Below are positions 39,736-48,123 of a DNA stretch of 64,000 bases, piece by piece. The position numbers and the translations under genes were made by a program. Origin of the DNA: Rhizobiaceae bacterium (GTDB taxonomy: Bacteria > Pseudomonadota > Alphaproteobacteria > Rhizobiales > Rhizobiaceae). The DNA is taken from assembly GCA_016742175.1 (NCBI GenBank), contig JACVCH010000009.1:1-64000 (forward strand), in the 5' to 3' direction. Under the pieces are notes generated by a model. The model was not told the origin of the DNA. It saw only the letters and a program-made list of their open reading frames with translations, and ran no database searches. Within the stretch, counting starts at the first letter, position 1. Every line of letters begins with the position of its first letter.

Positions 39736-39998
39736 CCCGCTGTCCTTTCTCCGAACATGTCCTCTCCGCCCTTGTGGAGCTGGACGTGGTGCAACCGGCA
39801 GAGCCAGCGCACCGCGAGCGGTTCGTCGTAGTTGTCGTGATGGGCGTCGATCCGGCCATGGGTCGTGCCACACACTTCGCAGGGCTGCTTGACCAGTTCG
39901 CCCCGAGCCAGGGCCTTGCCGACCGCGACATGTGCCCGGTAGCGGCTTGGGTTCTCGTTCCGCCAGCGCGTCTGGCGCGTGTCGCTGGTGAGGTTCAT
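39732..39998 (-). CDS. HNH-like zinc-finger protein (88 aa)
   Basis: The sequence QPCEVCG.THGRIDAHHDNYDEP followed by LCRLHHVQLH is a small HNH-type zinc module with an upstream helix YRAHVAVGKALARGEL. Such proteins are frequent in phage early regions and may nick DNA or only bind it. Confidence 0.75.
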   Translation of the reverse strand: MNLTSDTRQTRWRNENPSRYRAHVAVGKALARGELVKQPCEVCGTTHGRIDAHHDNYDEPLAVRWLCRLHHVQLHKGGEDMFGERTAG

Positions 39999-40279
39999 CA
40001 GGCAGCCCCTCCAGTCTCACGGTTCTCGCCGGCCATGCGGACCATCTCGCGCTGAACCGCGTGGAAGAACTCGCGAAGCTCCTGCCGGATTTCGTCCTGG
40101 TCGACGCCGTTCCGGTCCATCTGGTTGGCAATGGTCGCCACCGACTGTTTCCAGTAGGCCTCGGCGGCGCTGCCGTTCTTGCCGGCCAAGTTCGTCGCCA
40201 CCGCGCGGATTTTCCCAATGCGTCGGGTGAGCGGGAAGGCGACAATCGCGGCCGATTTTGTCTCGATGGGGTTCGTCAT
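39998..40279 (-). CDS. DUF6074 family protein (93 aa)
   Basis: Has the family pattern: FPLTRRIGKIRAVATNLAGK, AYWKQ, a D..EIRQELREFFHAVQREM helix. DUF6074 proteins are restricted largely to Hyphomicrobiales and their mobile elements; function unknown. Overlaps its neighbours by one and four bases. Confidence 0.78.
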   Translation of the reverse strand: MTNPIETKSAAIVAFPLTRRIGKIRAVATNLAGKNGSAAEAYWKQSVATIANQMDRNGVDQDEIRQELREFFHAVQREMVRMAGENRETGGAA

Positions 40280-41073
40280 GCTGCCCGAAGCCTCCGCTGT
40301 TCTTCGACCATGTTCATGGTGAGCCGACCCGCCAGCAGTTCCTGCCGGAAGTAGTCCACCACGACAGGCGAGCAGCCGATCATCACGAAGTCAGCGATGG
40401 CGCTCGCCAGTTCCTCGTCGGTTTCTGGGATGGGGAAGGGCTCGTCAGGGTCGATATCGGGGACCTGACCGTACGACTGCACGTTGAGGTCGAGGACAGT
40501 GTTGTCCTTCTTCGGAGCCATATCCTGAGGGGTATCTGCGGGGATATTACCAGCATTCGTTGCGGGGACGTCACACTCACCTAGTGACTGTGACAGGGTC
40601 TGTTTTGTATCGGCAACGGCTGCGGGGACGCGCTTCAGCCGACGCCGTTCAGCCTGACGCTCCGCTTGCTGCTCTCGCAGATATTCGGTCTGAATAGCTA
40701 CGTGCTGACGGCAGTCGTCTCGCCATGGGTTTTCAATTCGAAACACCTGCGTCAGGCCGGACATGCGAACGGGGTTGAGATACTGGCGCTTAGCCTTGTT
40801 CGCACCGCTGAGGCGGCGCCGACTGTTCGTTACCGCTCTTTCCGACAGGCCCGTCATGGCGCGGGCGCGGCTGGTCGAAAGCCAGGCCTCGCGCTTGGGC
40901 CACTGCATGAGCGCCGCGTAAGCCGCGATGAGCTTCAGGTCGCTCGGCTCCATCAACGGGTCCGCGTTCACTGTCTCAATCAGGTCGAGCTTGAACGACG
41001 CCTTGGACGCGTTCTCGGCGCGGGTGCCAGCGGTGTCCTCGTGGATGACACCATCCTCGTCGACATACTCCAT
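40276..41073 (-). CDS. Winged-helix protein, possible replication initiator
   Basis: A 265-residue protein. The start at 41073 is chosen by a GAGGGGG SD. Residues ~30-125 resemble a helix-turn-helix_36-type winged helix (DLKLIAAYAALMQWPKREAWLSTSRARAMTGLSERAVTNSRRRL), found in phage and plasmid replication initiators; the middle is basic (RQAERRRLKRVP), and the C-terminal 60 residues are acidic. No other replication protein is present in the prophage, which makes this the best candidate for recognising the origin. Confidence 0.65.
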   Translation of the reverse strand: MEYVDEDGVIHEDTAGTRAENASKASFKLDLIETVNADPLMEPSDLKLIAAYAALMQWPKREAWLSTSRARAMTGLSERAVTNSRRRLSGANKAKRQYLNPVRMSGLTQVFRIENPWRDDCRQHVAIQTEYLREQQAERQAERRRLKRVPAAVADTKQTLSQSLGECDVPATNAGNIPADTPQDMAPKKDNTVLDLNVQSYGQVPDIDPDEPFPIPETDEELASAIADFVMIGCSPVVVDYFRQELLAGRLTMNMVEEQRRLRAA

Positions 41074-41230
41074 TAGCACCCCCTCATTCGTGAGTGCTGG
41101 GTTGCCGACTCGGGCACGGCGGCGGTATAACTGCCGACGTTCAGAATAATATCCTTTTGGGAGGGATTGTTTGAACACCGGCTCGGCATTGAGGCTGCAA
41201 CCTCTGCCGGGCCTTTTGTTTTCGCGAGCA

Positions 41231-41422
41231 TCAAGCAGCGTCCTCCATGAAGAACGCGATGAGCTTGCTGCGTTCGGCGACCCATCGCCCGCCGACTTTG
41301 CGCGCCGGAAGTTCTCCTTTCTCAAGCATGTAAAAGGTGGCGCGGGCGGATCGCCCAATGAGCGAGGCTATCGCCTCTGCCCCCCATACCAATGCCAAAT
41401 CCTTCTCGACGATATCGGGCAA
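41231..41422 (-). CDS. Excisionase/AlpA-type helix-turn-helix protein (63 aa)
   Basis: The sequence GAEAIASLIGRSARATFYML, then EKGELPARKVGGRWVAERS, is a MerR-like excisionase domain. It starts with TTG, decided by a strong GGAAGGAG SD six bases upstream. It is divergent from the arc-int operon and first in the leftward early operon, as expected for a recombination directionality factor. Bases 41074-41230 hold no gene. Confidence 0.8.
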   Translation of the reverse strand: MPDIVEKDLALVWGAEAIASLIGRSARATFYMLEKGELPARKVGGRWVAERSKLIAFFMEDAA

Positions 41423-41449
41423 TTAGTTCTCCTTCCATTCAGGGTATCA

Positions 41450-41518
41450 ACTCGCTACAAATGAAGCGTAGCGACTCGCGAGGATTGCGGCAACGTCCGA
41501 AATATCGCAAGTCGCTAC
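41450..41518. promoter_or_regulatory. Putative operator triad between excisionase and arc/int
   Basis: The nonamer AGTCGCTAC is found at 41510-41518, inverted and perfect at 41468-41476, and with one change (ACTCGCTAC) at 41450-41458. The array fills the divergent promoter region, which makes it the likely binding site of the Arc-type repressor encoded next to it. Confidence 0.6.
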
Positions 41519-41548
41519 TATCCACATTTGGGCGATCACGTTTTTGTT

Positions 41549-41980
41549 ATGAGTAAGAAACCACGTTACCCCAGCGACGAGCAGGCGCAGTTCATGGTGC
41601 GCATGTCGCACGATCTACGTGAGCGATTGAAAGCCCATGCAAAAATGGTCGGCCGATCGATGAACGCCGAAATTGTTGATCGGTTGGAGGCGTCCATCAC
41701 GTGGCCGAAAATAGATCTGCCGCGCGATTTGTTCGAACGCGCTCTAGACTTGCCGATCGAAATGCTGCTCGCGCTGGAAGAAGAGATCCAGGAAATGGCA
41801 GCCGCGAAGGTCGAGCGGGCTGTTCGCGACCATCGTCCCACGACTTGGTTCGACTTTGTCCACTCGTTTTACGACCTTACTCCCGACCTGGATAAAAAAG
41901 ACCAGCAGCGGTTGGCCGAAGAAATGGAAGCCATCCTTGAGCGCGCCGGACTGAAGTCCATTCCCGGTCGAAGCGAATGA
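41549..41980 (+). CDS. Arc-type ribbon-helix-helix repressor
   Basis: A 143-residue protein: a ribbon-helix-helix domain at residues ~10-52 (AQFMVRMSHDLRERLKAHAK then RSMNAEIVDRLEAS) and an acidic helical C-terminal domain of unknown role. Arc-family phage repressors bind operator repeats as dimers; the AGTCGCTAC triad lies immediately upstream. No SD is evident before the ATG, so translation may be weak. The stop overlaps the integrase start (ATGA), so Arc and integrase are made together, perhaps to hold the prophage integrated. Confidence 0.8.
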   Translation: MSKKPRYPSDEQAQFMVRMSHDLRERLKAHAKMVGRSMNAEIVDRLEASITWPKIDLPRDLFERALDLPIEMLLALEEEIQEMAAAKVERAVRDHRPTTWFDFVHSFYDLTPDLDKKDQQRLAEEMEAILERAGLKSIPGRSE

Positions 41981-43173
41981 GCGTCCGCAAACGGCTTTGG
42001 CCTGACCCGAAGACTGGACCCAAGTCTGCCTGGGTGGTCGACTACACCGATGCCTCTGGAAAGCGCCGCCTCAAGAGCTTTAAGCTTAAGAAGAAGGCGG
42101 ACGAATTCGCAGCTACCGCATCGGTCGAGGTGAGGGAAGGCATTCACGTTGCGGACAGCGCGAGCGCGACGGTCAAACAAGCCGGCGCTTTCTGGATAGC
42201 AAGCGCAGAGGCGGCAGGCTTGGAAAGGACGACCGTCGACAGTTACCAGTCACACCTGAAGCTGCACATCGTCCCGTTGATCGGCGACCTGAAGCTAACA
42301 GCGCTCAACATCCCGGCAGTTCGCCAATTCGAGGACCAGTTGCGCGACGGGGGGCGTTCGCCTGCAATGGTTCGGAAAGTGATGGTGAGCTTGGGATCGG
42401 TGCTCGCGGACGCCCAGGAACGCGGCCTGACGGGCCGAAACGTGGTGCGCGATATTCGCGGCAGACGCAAAGGCGGTGACAGGCGACAGGAGAAGCGTCA
42501 GAAGGGGCGGCTGAAGGTCGGTGTCGACATTCCAACCCGCGAAGAGGTGAAGGCGATTGTCGGGGCGCTTGAGGGTCGCTGGCGGCCGCTGCTGCTGACC
42601 GCGATCTTCACCGGCCTGCGGGCTTCAGAATTGCGCGGGCTGCGGTGGAAGGACATCGACCTCGACAAGCGCACGATCCATGTTCATCAGCGTGCCGACC
42701 GCTTCAACGAAATCGGCAAGCCGAAGACGATAGCCGGCGACCGCACCGTGCCGGCGCCGCCGATCGTCGTCAACGCTCTGCGGGAATGGAAGCTTGCATG
42801 TCCGAAGGGACGGGCCGACCTCGTGTTCCCGAACGGTGCTGGGAAGGTCGAGCAACTGAACAACATCGTGCGCCGAGGTTTCCAGCCTGCACAGGTGAGG
42901 GCAGGGGTGGCGGATGGTTCTGGTGAGGTCGACAAGAACGGCGAGCCTATCCTCGTCGCGCGGTACAAAGGGCTGCACGCCTTGAGGCACTTCTACGCCT
43001 CGTGGTGCATCAACCGGCCGGCCGATGGCGGGCTCGGTCTTCCTCCGAAAGTGGTGCAGGAGCGGATGGGGCACGGCTCGATCACGATGACGATGGACGT
43101 CTACGGCCACCTGTTTCCGCGCGGTGATGATGCCGAGGAACTGGCGGCTGCGGAGGCGGCGCTGTTGGCTTGA
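41977..43173 (+). CDS. int: Tyrosine-type site-specific integrase
   Basis: A 398-residue recombinase with an N-terminal AP2-like arm-binding part (about 1-60), a SAM-like core-binding domain (about 65-160) and a catalytic domain. Catalytic residues are visible: Arg in GLRASELRGL (about 215), HALRH (about 334-338), the second His in RMGHGSI (about 365) and Tyr in MDVYGHLF (about 375). It ends 55 bases from the attachment core and would integrate the phage into the tRNA-His 3' end, using the GCGACATG-type arm repeats. Confidence 0.95.
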   Translation: MSVRKRLWPDPKTGPKSAWVVDYTDASGKRRLKSFKLKKKADEFAATASVEVREGIHVADSASATVKQAGAFWIASAEAAGLERTTVDSYQSHLKLHIVPLIGDLKLTALNIPAVRQFEDQLRDGGRSPAMVRKVMVSLGSVLADAQERGLTGRNVVRDIRGRRKGGDRRQEKRQKGRLKVGVDIPTREEVKAIVGALEGRWRPLLLTAIFTGLRASELRGLRWKDIDLDKRTIHVHQRADRFNEIGKPKTIAGDRTVPAPPIVVNALREWKLACPKGRADLVFPNGAGKVEQLNNIVRRGFQPAQVRAGVADGSGEVDKNGEPILVARYKGLHALRHFYASWCINRPADGGLGLPPKVVQERMGHGSITMTMDVYGHLFPRGDDAEELAAAEAALLA

Positions 43174-43174
43174 T

Positions 43175-43194
43175 GCGACATGGATGCGACATGC
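43175..43194 (+). promoter_or_regulatory. Putative integrase arm-type site, right arm
   Basis: GCGACATGGATGCGACATGC, immediately after the integrase stop and 34 bases before the attachment core. It matches the two left-arm copies at 7889 (inverted) and 7961. Confidence 0.6.
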
Positions 43195-43228
43195 AGCCAA
43201 AAACACCAATGATTTCAACGGCCGAATT

Positions 43229-43279
43229 CGGATTGTGGATCCGGAGGTCGCTGGTTCGACCCCAGCCAACCGTACCATT
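43229..43279 (+). repeat. Right attachment core (51-bp direct repeat)
   Basis: Identical to 7781-7831: the tRNA-His 3' portion from the anticodon arm through CCATT. It lacks the 5' half of the tRNA, so it is not a functional tRNA gene. Confidence 0.95.
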
Positions 43280-43473
43280 TCCTTCTGCGTGTGCAGCTTC
43301 CCGTAAAATTTGGTGGTCGAGAAAGCTCGCTTCTTTTAGTCGAGTTCTGGACCGGTCGATCGTCGTATTGAACACTTGGAGTGAAGTGGTCATACACGCC
43401 AATGCGTACACTCTGGATTTTTCCCGATCGGCAAATTAGACAAAGAAGAGTTGCGAAGTAGGGCGGGAGCGAT

Positions 43474-43914
43474 TTGGCTGGCGTGAAAGGTATTCAATTT
43501 CCACCGGTGCCGGGCCAAGTATTGATTTGCGATTATCAGACGGGATTTCGCGAACCAGAGATGGTGAAGGAACGCCTAGTGGTTGTCGTGTCTCCGCGCC
43601 TACCCTACCGCGACGGTCTATGCACCGTGGTGCCGTTGAGCCAGACACCGCCACGATCCGGTCTGCGGTATCAGTGCAAGATCGAACTTCCGTACGAGGC
43701 ACCCAAGCCCTATGAGGGTTCTTTCAAATTCGCCAAGGCCGACATGCTTGCTACGGTCGCTTTTCGCCGACTGTCGATGCCGTATACGGGAAGAGATCCG
43801 GTGTCAGGGAAGCGGCGATATCTGAAGATGGTCGTTGACCCGATTGAGCTCCGCAAAGTTCGTACATGTCTCCTGCACGCACTTGGGCTGGATCACTTGA
43901 CGGGTTACTTGTAA
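43474..43914 (+). CDS. PemK/MazF-family toxin-like protein
   Basis: A 146-residue protein with the PemK-like barrel pattern: PGQVLICDYQTGFREPEMVK start, VVVVSPRLPYRDGLCTVVPL and KADMLATVAFRRL, as in a family of Hyphomicrobiales PemK/MazF-like proteins whose best-known relatives cut mRNA. It probably starts with TTG behind GGGCGGGAGC (GTG at 43483 is an alternative). No antitoxin gene precedes or follows it, so it is an orphan or its partner is unusual. It lies just outside the prophage, ~200 bases after the attachment core; bases 43280-43473 hold no gene. Confidence 0.75.
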   Translation: MAGVKGIQFPPVPGQVLICDYQTGFREPEMVKERLVVVVSPRLPYRDGLCTVVPLSQTPPRSGLRYQCKIELPYEAPKPYEGSFKFAKADMLATVAFRRLSMPYTGRDPVSGKRRYLKMVVDPIELRKVRTCLLHALGLDHLTGYL

Positions 43915-43960
43915 CGCCACATATTGATGTCGATAGCGCTTGCGGGGGTATACTCGTAGT

Positions 43961-44053
43961 GCGCCTCAAGTCCACTGAAAGGTGGCGAACCTGGATTGGC
44001 GACACCAAGCCCGAAGGTTGACAGCCCCGACTTCCGAGCCGGGGCTTTTTTTT
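43961..44053 (+). ncRNA. Candidate small RNA ending in a strong terminator
   Basis: A TATACT -10-like box at 43949-43954 (a TTGATG lies 19 bases further upstream, a long spacer) is followed by ~90 non-coding bases with hairpin potential and a terminator (AGCCCCG / CGGGGCT, eight T, 44023-44053). It could be an independent sRNA or the 3' untranslated region of the pemK-like gene. I do not recognise the family. Confidence 0.4.
44023..44053 (+). terminator. Rho-independent terminator
   Basis: A 7-bp AGCCCCG / CGGGGCT stem, loop ACTTCCGAGC, and eight T. It follows the pemK-like gene and candidate sRNA. Confidence 0.85.
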
Positions 44054-44097
44054 GACCTGCGCACCGATCTCGCAAACGTTGGTGCATTGGAGTTTTA

Positions 44098-44292
44098 ATG
44101 CTGGCTGCACGCATTCCGTCAAAGGTCGTAATCCCGACCCTCGCCGCAGCTCTCCTGCTCACCGCCTGCGGCGCGGGCGGCATGGCGCGCGCCGTCACGA
44201 CGGCAGGCGAGGGGTTCGATCGCGGCGAGTGCCTGTCAGAGCAGTTCCGCACCGGCGAACCCTGCGACCAGGACCAGTTCTCGGTCGACTAG
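44098..44292 (+). CDS. Small lipoprotein (64 aa)
   Basis: The ATG has a GGAG SD seven bases upstream. A lipoprotein signal ends in LAAALLLTACG (acylated Cys at about 24); the mature part is 40 residues with two more Cys (GECLSEQF, GEPCDQD), likely a disulphide pair. Function unknown. Located between the strong terminator at 44023-44053 and the convergent ferritin-like gene. Confidence 0.7.
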   Translation: MLAARIPSKVVIPTLAAALLLTACGAGGMARAVTTAGEGFDRGECLSEQFRTGEPCDQDQFSVD

Positions 44293-44320
44293 AAAAGAAA
44301 AGGGCGCCGATATGGCGCCC
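44293..44320 (-). terminator. Rho-independent terminator of the yciE/F-like gene
   Basis: On the minus strand GGGCGCC-ATATC-GGCGCCC is followed by TTTTCTTTT. It lies 23 bases downstream of the stop of the 44343-44843 gene. Confidence 0.8.
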
Positions 44321-44342
44321 TCGTCCTGTTCGGCAGATGCGC

Positions 44343-44843
44343 TCAGGCGGCTTTCATCGCGGCCGGATTGGCGGTCTTGTCGGCAAGCATCGTCAGGTCC
44401 TCGTCGGTCCGCGATTCTTCCTGCAAGGTCGCATCGAGCAGCTTGGCCGCATCCTTCATGCCGAGCGTCTCGGCCCAGCGCTTCAGCGTTCCGTAGCGTG
44501 TGATCTCGTAGTGCTCGACAGCCTGCGCGGCGGAGATCAGGCCGGCATCCAGCGCGGCCGTTCCCTTGTATTCTTCGAGGATCTCCTCGCCTTCTGCGAT
44601 GATCCCCTCGATCGCATCACAGGTCTTGCCCTGGGCGCGTTTGCCGATGATGTCGAACACCTGCTGCAGGCGCTCCACATGGGTCTCGGTCTGCTCGCGA
44701 TGCTTCTCGAACGCCTGCTTCAGCGCCGGGGCCGTCGCGCCGCGCGCCATCTTCGGCAGCGCCTTCAGGATCTTGCGCTCGGCGTAGTAGATGTCCTTGA
44801 GCGTATCGTGGAAGAGGTCTTCGAGTGTCTTTTCCTTGGCCAT
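44343..44843 (-). CDS. Ferritin-like YciE/YciF (DUF892) protein
   Basis: A 166-residue four-helix-bundle protein. The DUF892 pattern is clear: TLEDLFHDTLKDIYYAERKILKALPKMA with Glu ligands, EKHREQTETHVERLQQVF, and later YEITRYGTLKRWAETLG and EESRTDEDL. These supply Glu/His residues of a di-iron site. Family members are induced in stationary phase and stress. Monocistronic with its own terminator. Confidence 0.88.
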   Translation of the reverse strand: MAKEKTLEDLFHDTLKDIYYAERKILKALPKMARGATAPALKQAFEKHREQTETHVERLQQVFDIIGKRAQGKTCDAIEGIIAEGEEILEEYKGTAALDAGLISAAQAVEHYEITRYGTLKRWAETLGMKDAAKLLDATLQEESRTDEDLTMLADKTANPAAMKAA

Positions 44844-44944
44844 GGGAAGTATCCTTCTGCATCGATGAGGTTAGCTCACGAAACCGTGAGGAACCTTCCG
44901 AAGCATCCGGATCGGCCGATGTTCCATCGGAAAATTGGATGGCG

Positions 44945-46498
44945 TTAGAAAAGCGTGCCCTGGCCGCCGGTCGGCGTCGCGGGCTTGGCCTTCGGTTTTG
45001 GCTTGGCGGCCTCCCCCGCCGCCACCGCATTGACGTCGCCATCGGCGAAGCGGATCGCCAGCGCATCGCCCGTCGCGATTTCCGCCGCCCGTTTGATCAG
45101 GTTGCCGTCCCCATCGCGCACCATCGCAAACCCGCGCTCCAATATGCTCGTATAGGACAGCGACCCTGCCAGCCGCGCCGCCTGCTCGAAGCGCTGGCGG
45201 CGCATTTCAAGCGCCCGGTCGATCGACTGGCGCTGCCGGCGCTCGAAGGTCTTGAGCCGCTGGCCCGCCATCTCGATGCGCCGCATCAGCGCGTTCGGCG
45301 TGACCCGCGCGGCATCGCGGGCGAGCCGGTTGCGCCGGTTGGTGACCATCGCCGAAAAGCACCCCGGCAGTCGCCCCGCGGCCCGCTCGCTGCGCAGCTT
45401 CGCGTCGCTCAGCCGCCGCGACAGGATCGCCGGCGACAGGCGCAGCCCGCGGAATTTCTGCTTCTTGGCCTCGGTGTTGGCGATCAGGGCGCGTTGCAGC
45501 CGGCTCGCCGCCTCGTCGAAGCGACGGCGCGGCAAGGCGAGCAGCGCATCGGCCGAGGGCAGGGCGCGTGACGTTGCGCGCAGCGCGTCGCGCTTTCTCT
45601 GCGTGCAGCGCGAGACCGCGCCCTTGACCCGCGCCGAAAGCCGCGAGACGGCGGCTTCGAGTTCGGCCTTCACCGGCACCGCCATTTCGGCCGCGCCCGT
45701 CGGCGTCGGCGCGCGCCGGTCGGCAACGAGGTCGATCAGCGTCCAGTCCGTCTCGTGCCCGACCGCCGAGATCACCGGGATGCGCGACGCCGCCACCGCG
45801 CGCACCACGGCCTCGTCGTTGAAGCCCCAGAGGTCCTCGAGGCTGCCGCCGCCGCGCGCGACGATCAAAAGGTCCGGCCGCGTCATGCCGTCCGGCAGCG
45901 CGTTGAAGCCCGCCACCGCGTTCGACACTTCCGCCCCCGTCGTCTCGCCCTGCACACGCACCGGCCACACGATCACATGCACCGGAAACCGGTCCGTGAT
46001 GCGGTGGATGATGTCGCGGATCACCGCCCCGGTCGGCGAGGTGATGACGCCGATCGTCTTGGGCATGAAGGGCAGGGGCCGCTTTCGGCCCGTCTCGAAC
46101 AGGCCTTCGGCGGCGAGCCGGCGCTTGCGCTCCTCCAGCAGCGCCATCAGCGCGCCGGCGCCCGCCGGCTCGATATTGTCGATGACGATCTGGTATTTCG
46201 ACGAGCCGGGATAGGTGGTCAGCTTCCCCGAAGCGATCACCTCCATGCCCTCTTCGGGCCGGAAACGCAGCTTCGAGAACGTGCCCTTCCAGATCACCGC
46301 CTCGATCCGCGCCCGGTCGTCCTTCAGCGCGAAATAGGCGTGGCCCGACGAATGCGGCCCGCGATAGCCGGAAATCTCGCCGCGCACCCGCACGTTTCCG
46401 AACGTGTCCTCGACGACGCGCTTCAGCGCACCGGAAATCTCCGAGACGGAATATTCAGCCGCATTGGTCTTCGAATCGGTGGCGAGAAGGTCTGACAT
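44945..46498 (-). CDS. xseA: Exodeoxyribonuclease VII large subunit
   Basis: A 517-residue protein: an N-terminal OB-fold ([20 protein letters not shown], about 35-55), a catalytic domain with [34 protein letters not shown] and [25 protein letters not shown], then coiled-coil helices and a GTLF C terminus. The start at 46498 (MSDLLATDS) matches the family. ExoVII degrades single-stranded DNA in repair. The small subunit gene xseB is not in the window. Confidence 0.95.
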   Translation of the reverse strand: MSDLLATDSKTNAAEYSVSEISGALKRVVEDTFGNVRVRGEISGYRGPHSSGHAYFALKDDRARIEAVIWKGTFSKLRFRPEEGMEVIASGKLTTYPGSSKYQIVIDNIEPAGAGALMALLEERKRRLAAEGLFETGRKRPLPFMPKTIGVITSPTGAVIRDIIHRITDRFPVHVIVWPVRVQGETTGAEVSNAVAGFNALPDGMTRPDLLIVARGGGSLEDLWGFNDEAVVRAVAASRIPVISAVGHETDWTLIDLVADRRAPTPTGAAEMAVPVKAELEAAVSRLSARVKGAVSRCTQRKRDALRATSRALPSADALLALPRRRFDEAASRLQRALIANTEAKKQKFRGLRLSPAILSRRLSDAKLRSERAAGRLPGCFSAMVTNRRNRLARDAARVTPNALMRRIEMAGQRLKTFERRQRQSIDRALEMRRQRFEQAARLAGSLSYTSILERGFAMVRDGDGNLIKRAAEIATGDALAIRFADGDVNAVAAGEAAKPKPKAKPATPTGGQGTLF

Positions 46499-46508
46499 GC
46501 GGCTATTT

Positions 46509-47474
46509 CTACCAACCGGGAAGCATCTGGCTAGGCCGCAGCCGCTTGCCGCGCCCATAGGCGACGCCGGCAAAGTCGAAATGCGCGCCGCTCTCCTCGG
46601 CCGCCGGTGGCACGACCGAGATGTTGTCGAGGCTTTCCGAAATGTGCCGCGCCAGCGCGTCGACGATCTGCGGCTGGCTGGAATGCCCGCGCAGGATTCC
46701 GATCCGGCAGTCGGGCAGGGCGCCGAACCCGTCCGATTCGCCGAGGATGCGCATGCCGGGCCGCAGCGCGCATTCGGGCAGCACGGAGACGGCGAGGCCG
46801 GAGAGCACCGCCGCCATGATGACCGTCGCCGACCAACTCGTGAAGATGATGCGGTAGTCGCGGTTCATCTGGTCGAGCACGTCGCAGGCCGTGCGCCGCC
46901 ACAGGCAGCTCGGCCGCCCGAGCGCCAGCGGCAGGATGTCTTCCTGGTGCACCTCGTGGTTCATCGACGAGACCCAGAGCAGCGGCTCGCGCCGCACGAC
47001 TTCCGAGCCGCGCGCGTCGTCATGGGTGATCAGCGCGATGTCGAGATGCCCGCGCTTGATCTGCTCGACGAGGTTGGCCGTCGGCTCGCACACGACCGAA
47101 AGCTCGACGCGCGGATTGGAGCGCAGGAACCGCGCCATGATCTCGGGCAGGAAGCGGTCGGCATAGTCGTCCGGCGTGCCGATGCGGATATGCCCTTCGA
47201 GCGAGGCGTCGTCGAAGGCCGCCAGCGTCTCGCGGTTCAGCCGGATCAGCCGCCGCGCATAGGCGAGCAGCCGCTCGCCGTCCTCCGTCAGCCGGTTGGT
47301 GCGCCCGTCCTTCTCGAACAGCGGCTTGCCGACGCGCTCCTCCAGCCGGCGCATCTGCATGGAGACGGCGGACTGCGTGCGGTGCACTTCCTCCGCGGCC
47401 CGCGTGAACGAGCCGAAATCGGCAATGGAGATGAAGGTCTGGAGCTGGTCGAGGTCGAGCGGGGCGGCGGGCAT
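46509..47474 (-). CDS. LysR-family transcriptional regulator
   Basis: A 321-residue regulator with an N-terminal winged HTH ([36 protein letters not shown] region, residues 13-48) and a periplasmic-binding-protein-like effector domain. The substrate is unknown. It is divergent from the DUF1127 gene at 47667 and probably controls it, since LysR proteins usually act on a divergent neighbour. It ends 11 bases from the xseA start. Confidence 0.9.
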   Translation of the reverse strand: MPAAPLDLDQLQTFISIADFGSFTRAAEEVHRTQSAVSMQMRRLEERVGKPLFEKDGRTNRLTEDGERLLAYARRLIRLNRETLAAFDDASLEGHIRIGTPDDYADRFLPEIMARFLRSNPRVELSVVCEPTANLVEQIKRGHLDIALITHDDARGSEVVRREPLLWVSSMNHEVHQEDILPLALGRPSCLWRRTACDVLDQMNRDYRIIFTSWSATVIMAAVLSGLAVSVLPECALRPGMRILGESDGFGALPDCRIGILRGHSSQPQIVDALARHISESLDNISVVPPAAEESGAHFDFAGVAYGRGKRLRPSQMLPGW

Positions 47475-47666
47475 CGGATCAATCCATCATGATCGTTGAT
47501 GCTAAATATTAGAAACATTCGTTCGACTAATCAATCGAAGCAGCGCATCTTCCGAAACGTAACTGACACCCGACCACTCGGCTTGCCCGCCGGGCCGCGC
47601 CTCCCAAGCGCCGCCCGGATGCGAAGCCGCTCGTCCATCGACCACTGGCAATAAAGGAGACCAGTC

Positions 47667-47954
47667 ATGACCGCCCTCGATCACCGGACCGCATATTCCG
47701 GTGTCGCCCCGCTGCGCACGGATGTGGCGTCGCGCGTGACGACCGGGCTCAAGACGGTCCTCCGCGCGCTGTTCAACCGACGCCATATCGGCAATCTGGC
47801 CGAACTGTCGGACCATCACCTGGCCGACATCGGCCTCTTGCGCACCGACCTCCACCAGGCCGCCCGCACCGGCATCGTCGCCGACCCGACCGCGACGCTC
47901 GCCACCCTCCGCCGCCGCCGCGAGGAAGAACGCTTCGCCCGCCAGGTCTGCTGA
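47667..47954 (+). CDS. DUF1127 domain protein
   Basis: A 95-residue protein with the DUF1127 core ALFNRRHIGNLAELSDHHLADIGLLRTDL (given here in outline: R-R rich helix, L..LSDH.LADIGL..TDL) and an Arg-rich tail RRRREEERFARQVC. The SD AAAGGAG precedes the ATG. DUF1127 proteins are RNA-associated small proteins that influence phosphate and stress metabolism in Agrobacterium. Divergent from the LysR gene. Confidence 0.85.
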   Translation: MTALDHRTAYSGVAPLRTDVASRVTTGLKTVLRALFNRRHIGNLAELSDHHLADIGLLRTDLHQAARTGIVADPTATLATLRRRREEERFARQVC

Positions 47955-47987
47955 TCCTACCGGCACCCCGACGCCGGCGTCATCCCG

Positions 47988-48106
47988 GCCGAAGTCCGAG
48001 CGCAGCGAGGCGAGAGCCGGGATCCATTCCGTGACGTCCCAAAAGACACGGAATGGCTCCCGGATAGCCACCTTTCGCTGCGCTCAAGCGGGCTTCCGGG
48101 ATGACC
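47988..48106. repeat. Palindromic intergenic repeat, family 2 (inverted pair)
   Basis: One unit begins CGTCATCCCGGCCGAAGTCC and runs into GAGAGCCGGGATCCA; the second, in opposite orientation, ends GGCTTCCGGGATGAC. ATTCCGTG and CACGGAAT pair across the centre. The element fills the gap between the DUF1127 and DUF937 genes. It is a typical dispersed palindrome of alphaproteobacterial genomes. Confidence 0.75.
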
Positions 48107-48123
48107 CCAAACATGCCGACGCT

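Larger units (their letters stand above)
7781..43279. mobile_element. Complete temperate T7-like (podovirus) prophage integrated in tRNA-His
   Basis: About 35.4 kb lie between two identical 51-bp copies of the tRNA-His 3' part. Inside are an integrase next to the right repeat, lysogeny regulators, terminase genes, a connector-type portal, scaffold, capsid, T7-style tail tubular and internal virion genes, a tail spike and a lysis cassette, all with intact reading frames, so it may be inducible. Genes are mostly leftward. There is no phage RNA polymerase, DNA polymerase or helicase, so replication and transcription must rely on the host. Structural gene order matches T7 genes 8-16. Confidence 0.93.

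Noticed and set aside
8000-43000. Phage RNA polymerase or DNA polymerase gene expected for a T7-like phage
   Set aside because: No reading frame of the required size with polymerase motifs exists outside the annotated virion genes.
43229-43279. Second tRNA-His gene
   Set aside because: Only the 3' part is present; no acceptor 5' strand or D-arm, so it is the phage attachment repeat.
43170-43439. Reading frame running across the right attachment core
   Set aside because: It translates the tRNA fragment and has no SD or domain; chance frame.
47502-47512. CTAAATATTAG as LysR operator
   Set aside because: Palindromic and well placed between LysR and DUF1127, but too short and non-specific to claim as a site.
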